A stretch of DNA of 64,000 nucleotides from Nymphaea colorata. Taxonomy: Eukaryota; Streptophyta; Magnoliopsida; Nymphaeales; Nymphaeaceae. This document shows positions 59,231-64,000 of the stretch, piece after piece; the stretch's first letter is position 1; each line of letters starts with the position of its first letter. Location of the stretch: NCBI RefSeq assembly GCF_008831285.2, contig NC_045151.1, forward strand, positions 9,242,571 to 9,306,570. Direction: 5' to 3'. The notes below the pieces were generated by a model. It worked only from the letters and a program-made list of their open reading frames with translations. It did not search any database and had not been told where the DNA came from. Made by a program: the position numbers and the translations under genes.

Positions 59231-62200
59231 GAGCTATTTGTTGGTAAGCATATAAATTGGTAAATTTCAATTGCGTACTCAAAAAACTATCTAGCTCATA
59301 ACAAGTTATTTTTTAAGAGACTTGGTCTAAGTCTTTGTTCGAGCTGCATTAGCACTCAACCTAGACACGACCAAACTCAGTTTAATGGTCGTGAAAGCAA
59401 GCTCAACCAAGACGCTAGCTTCAGGTAATTTCTTTTTTCTCATATTTTTTTATTTGCAATTAGTTTTTTCTTTTATTTATGCATGTTTAGTTTAGTTTTC
59501 TGTTTTGCTTTTAACATGTCTAGCTTAGTTTATTCTCATTAGTTGTTTTAATAATGTTGTAGTTTAGCTTGTTTGTTTTCTAGATTAGATTTATTTTAAT
59601 GTCTTTAGGATAGGCATAGGGCCATGTATTTCCATCTCTTCTTTGTCTCTTAATTTTAAATTCTTTACTTTTGTTTACTTAGTTTTACTTATAGCATGCA
59701 TATAAAATATAACTTTTTTCATGTTTTTCTTAATCCTACATTGCACCTTTATTTTAACATGCACTGAATCACCTTTCACCCATATGCACACCTTTCCTGA
59801 AACTAGACTGGGTCGGTCAAGTAACATACCCTATGTGGATCGGCCCGTGTATGTAAAAATTTGAATCTAGCATGGTCCTCATACAAGAGGCATTTCAAAT
59901 CTTAGTTTTTTCTAAAATGTTTTAAAAATCAATCTCTTTAGAAAACATAGAGTATAAACCTAACTCAATTCTGTAAGACCTAGTTGAGACCAGTCTTAGA
60001 GCCTACTACGTATGAACCTAGTCCCATAACCTAGGTCTAGGAAAGCTAGCTCTTTAAGCACTCATTCATATGAAATGAATGAAATCTATATCAAATATCA
60101 CATGATTTGACTAAGATAAAAAATCAATTACTATAATCAAACCTAGCCCTAGGTAGATTTAAACCCAGCATAAGAAAAACTGAACCCAGTCATATTAATC
60201 AACTTTACCCTAGCTCATTTGGATCTTTGATCTCAATTCAAAGTATTGGGTTCAAATCATAAACCTTGTATTGATATAAACCATGACATTACCCCAAGTC
60301 TACCTACTTGGATTTAGACCTGAAGTGTTGGATTTTGGACTTTGGATTTGGAATCAGATTTCACGTACAAGTGGCAAATCATAAATCCCATATTATGGAT
60401 TGTTGATTTTGAATTTCAGACCCTAGATTTTTGATCTTGGATTTCAGATCTTGGATTGATTTTTGAAGAAAATGAGCATTTGATCCTAAACTTTAGATCA
60501 ACTCTCATAAAATCAGACCCAAATAATTTTAAATTCTATAACCATCAAATTTGGATATAACCTTTCAGAATTTGGATCTTAAAAATTCCAATCATGAGTA
60601 CAAGATCAAATTTACTTGATATTTTACTTGAATTTTAGATCAGGAATCTTAATCCCATGAAATGATATTTTGACTTCTATAACACCTCTTATTTCAAATT
60701 TAGAACAAGAATATTATAAAATTTCTTATATCACGATTATAGTCTTGAATTCATATCCAGTTTTCTCCTAATAGGCCCACGTCCTACATCCTAGTCTTGA
60801 TAGAGAATGGATTCTAGGTTTACATGAATTATTTTTTGCTTCATATTAAATTTAGAACATCAATTGCATTGGTCTATGATTCTCCGAACATGAATAAACT
60901 TTAGATTAATTTCTTCTTGTACATCAATCTATTTTTGTGATCTACTTATATTTTAAAACAGGCATGATTTCAAAATTATGATACATTTACTCTTTTATGT
61001 TTTGGATGACAATTAGACTTAGAAAATAGAACATTTTAGTTTAGTCCTTGGTCTGATTACCCCTTGGTAAAGACGCCAAGAATCGTTAAACCTCGTACTG
61101 ACAAGTTAGGTCCCGTCTCTCAGAAATCTCGCATAAAAAATAGAGGCAAAAATAGGTAACAAGTCCAATTTATTATGGTTTGCATGTAAGATTTGAAAAA
61201 AAAAAAACTTCATATAAGTAGAAGTGACAATCGTGATGGGATTTGTCATTGTCTTGACTAGACAAAAATGTTTCACTTTGCTAAGTTTTAAATGTCATCT
61301 CACCCTTAAAGCCATCCAGGTACCCTCATCATATGTATGTACATATTTTTGAGGTGGATTAAGACTTAAAATAGAGAGATTTTTCATACTCACATAGATA
61401 TAAAATTACATATTACCTCTCCCAATTGAAGTGTTGTTTGATCCCATCTTTGCCCCTCCCTTTGATTTTAACTCCCATCATAGGCCACATTTCATTAGAA
61501 TCAACTGTTTGTTTGTGTGATTTCATATTCAACATTTCTTTTCACCTAGATGTCTCGGTCATTACGTCAAGGAATACGCCTTGCATGCATTAGCTTAGGG
61601 TGATTCAATGGCTGAACCAACCTATTGGAGGTGGGTATTGACCCTCCCCTCACCATACTTAGGTATTAGCCCAGTATATTGGTGAGTGATTAAGGAGAAA
61701 GAATACCCGTAACTTTTAGAACCACATTTGGATGACTCCATGTCACGTTCAATGGACTTCTTATCTAAGTACTATCTGGTATATGGAACAACTAAAAATT
61801 TGAAATCTTAAGATGTCCAGTTCTAGGTGATCAAGCTTATTTCAAACATTTGCATAATAGAGCTATGTCATTAGATGTGTTGTTTGAAGCATTTTGTGTA
61901 TATCTTGTTTGATTATATGTTTATCTCTTTATACTTTATTTAACACTATGCAATAAATTTTCCATCAAAATTGGATGGATTTTTCAAAAGAGCCCTTGTT
62001 TTCATATGTCAAAATTGTCTAGTTTTCTTTCCAATATCATCTTGTAGGGTCTCTTCAGCCTATCAAGGTCAAAATTGTCATTTCAGTCAGAACCTCCTCT
62101 TTGGTCAAGCCTGACAGGCATAGTTTCATTGCCTGGTCAGACCATCTTCTATTTATATGCGTTCATTTGTTTGTCTATCCTAACCCCACCCAGTCATTTT

Positions 62201-62879
62201 CGTCAATCAACATGATGAGAACATTTCTCTAGAGATACATTGTACACTCTATTCTTAGACATTTTTCCCCAATTTGTGTCATTGACCAAATTGCAGTACA
62301 TTGTAGCCAAACTCTGGCATAAAATTTTGACAATGTTTAATTTAACTATACATATACTTATGTACAAAATATTACATTGATTGGTTGTCATTTGAATGTG
62401 TTATTTGATGTTTGAATGTTTTTGGTCCCTAACCTTTTTACCCACCCACCAAGTGTTCGACGAATTGTCTGAATGACTAAGGACTTATAATATTCTTGAA
62501 CCGCTTGGATTGTAGCATCATTTAAGAATCGTGTAGCATGTTTCAGCGTTGTATGGTGCAAATCATTTGTTAATGATCTTTAAGTTAGGGATAAGTTGAT
62601 ATTTGTGTTGCATAGATGTTGAAGGCACAACTTTATGACATTGTTTGAAAGATATATGATTATCAAAATAAATTGTTTAGGTACTCGTTCTAAAGATTGT
62701 ATGACAAACTACCCAACAAATATTCATTTGTATGAATCGAAAACTAATAGTTAAAATATGGCATGCACAATATGGAAAGTTTATCATATTAAAGTTGCTT
62801 GTACAGACCTATTAAGGGATGGATAATTGAACATGGGTTATGAATTGTAATGTTTGTGTTGTTCATGGTATAGATGAAG
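59231..62879. other. Non-coding, AT-rich stretch with decayed repeat character
   Basis: No open frames or domains are found. Words on the theme (T/G)GATTT(C/T)(A/G)GATCTTGGATT recur at 60300-60480. Some parts (59760-61150) have the look of long non-coding regions of LTR elements, but I could not confirm it. Confidence 0.35.
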
Positions 62880-63218
62880 AGTACGTATAGAAGAAGACAT
62901 GCATCGATAATATTTTTACCGACATCTGATTATAATGTCTATGATAGTTTTACCGACAACCCAACCATATGTCGGTAAACCTATTCATTACCGACATTTG
63001 CAAACATCAGTAATAATTCAAATAATTCAATTTAGTTACACGTCTAGTGCATCTGTGTAGATGAACACCAACATGTGGAATGGGTTGTCGGTGAAAGTTT
63101 TCACTAACGCAAACTTTAACAACAACCATGGTGGCTGTCGGTAAAAGTTTTATCGACACACGCTTAGGTCTTATTAATGTTTTCCAGCCATCGATAAACC
63201 TTAGTTTTTTTTGTAGTG
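62880..63218. mobile_element. End of a CACTA (En/Spm-like) transposon
   Basis: The right edge, read in reverse complement, is CACTACAAAAAAAACTAAGG, a CACTA terminus. Inside, the motif ACCGACA(T/A) and its complement TGTCGGTAA occur many times in both directions, as in CACTA subterminal repeats. I find no opposite CACTA end in the window, so it is truncated or a fragment. The base triplet after the end is TAA. Confidence 0.75.
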
Positions 63219-63426
63219 TAAGCATATTATTGGATTTCAATAAGTGTTCACCATTATGAGTAAAGAGTATGGCTTCCTAGAAGGAATATATTTTGAGAAA
63301 ACCTTTAGTCATGTAGTCAAGCATGCCACAATCTGAACTTTTCAGTATGTTTCCCTTAAAACAATTGGAAGATAAAGCTGATAAAAAAATGTCCTTCCTC
63401 CATGGGACTCTTGTGAATAAGATTAC

Positions 63427-64000
63427 ATGAGACAACCACTTTGTTTTGAAAATTCTCCTTTTCCCAATTATGCGTGCAAATTATACAATACTTTTTATGA
63501 TTTAGAACAAGAATCAAGGGCTTTGTTTTCTAGATTGAGCTCTTTTCTTCACAAAATGGGGTTTAAAGAAGCATGCATAAATATATCTCCATTTATTATA
63601 AGAAGGAAAATTTCATCACTATAATTTTACATGTGTGGATGATATAAGTATTCTAGGAAAATCAAGTAGTTATATTTAGATGCTTATTTCATTATTCATT
63701 TCTTAATTTGCTACAAATGGACTTGGGAGATATGTATTTTTTTCTAGGGATGAACTTCTTAAGGCCTGATTCCCCTGCAAGAGAAGTATATCTTAGATTT
63801 ATTGAAGTGAACTAATATGGTTGATGCCGAATATATTTCAACACCCATTGCTACTAGTCATGTCACTAGAGTTACTGAAACAAAATTTAGCAATCCAGCT
63901 CTCTATGGGAGTATAGTTGGAGCAATCGAATATGGCACTATCAGAATGCCTATGTAGCCTTCATGGCGAATAAAGTCAAACAATTTGTGCATTTTCCTAC
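63427..64000 (+). pseudogene. Copia reverse transcriptase remnant, runs off the window
   Basis: An open frame (63427-63624) reads as a diverged PPGF-to-YGLKQAP region: NYACKLYNTFYDLEQESRAL then FSRLSSFLHKMGFKEA. Further on, with many stops, CVDDISILGK corresponds to YVDD, and NPALYGSIVGAIEYGTI to the SLYRS-x-VGALQY segment. The last bases match the NKV-x-QF-x-H-x-PT stretch. It is a decayed copy from a group distinct from the other four. The rest lies beyond the window. Confidence 0.82.

Overview
This window is nuclear DNA of a flowering plant. It is AT-rich and gene-poor, and it is packed with LTR retrotransposons, small hAT-type elements, microsatellites and satellite-like arrays. It carries no bacterial features. 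The plant-specific signs are a Raf-like MAPKKK of the EDR1/CTR1 type with GT-AG introns, Ty1/copia elements whose primer-binding sites match initiator methionine tRNA, and familiar plant MITE termini. I cannot name the species.

The main object is one broken Raf-like kinase gene on the + strand, spread over about 18.8 kb (4579-23359). Twelve exons can be followed in order, from the EDR1 domain through the glycine loop, VAVKK, catalytic loop, DFG and APE regions to a natural-looking stop. It is a pseudogene. It has several frameshifts, in-frame stops in the alpha-C/beta-4 exon, a 99-bp in-frame tandem duplication of the catalytic loop, an HRD-to-HHD change and a damaged APE motif. Four transposons sit inside it. 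Copia element 1 (5741-11883, target duplication GTCCT) and copia element 2 (16197-21471, target duplication TAAAT) are in introns. A 290-bp MITE (15757-16046) splits the DFG exon and a 681-bp element (21926-22606) splits the kinase C-lobe exon. Removing each along its target duplication gives back continuous exon or intron, so the old gene structure can be read exactly. Copia element 1 itself contains about 3.2 kb of foreign LTR-like sequence in place of protease, integrase and most of reverse transcriptase.

To the left (1-4284) lie an LTR-like, GA-rich region, a minus-strand remnant of a DEAD-box RNA helicase exon and a CAGGGG-ended MITE. To the right of the kinase, 25203-25734 holds two well-phased minus-strand exons of an unrecognised plant gene. 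Copia element 4 (26529-32703, target duplication CTATG) follows; its gag region is replaced by three kinds of tandem repeat and its integrase core is missing. From 33.4 to 40.7 kb there are several hAT-like MITEs, a Del/Tekay-like LTR candidate starting at 37335, and young tandem duplications. A copia RNase H fragment (40661-41195) abuts a satellite-like array of about 4 kb (41196-45250, monomer about 100-107 bp). That array ends next to a short exon-like piece (45256-45396). Copia element 3 (46567-51256, target duplication GTTTT) is nearly complete apart from a gag deletion.

The last 13 kb is mostly non-coding. It holds a 194-bp repeat trio carrying TA microsatellites, a possible LTR or core promoter near 59.13 kb, the end of a CACTA transposon (62880-63218) and a decayed copia reverse transcriptase at the right edge. 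I found no intact cellular protein-coding gene and no tRNA, rRNA or CRISPR. All positions and splice sites were read by eye without alignment software.
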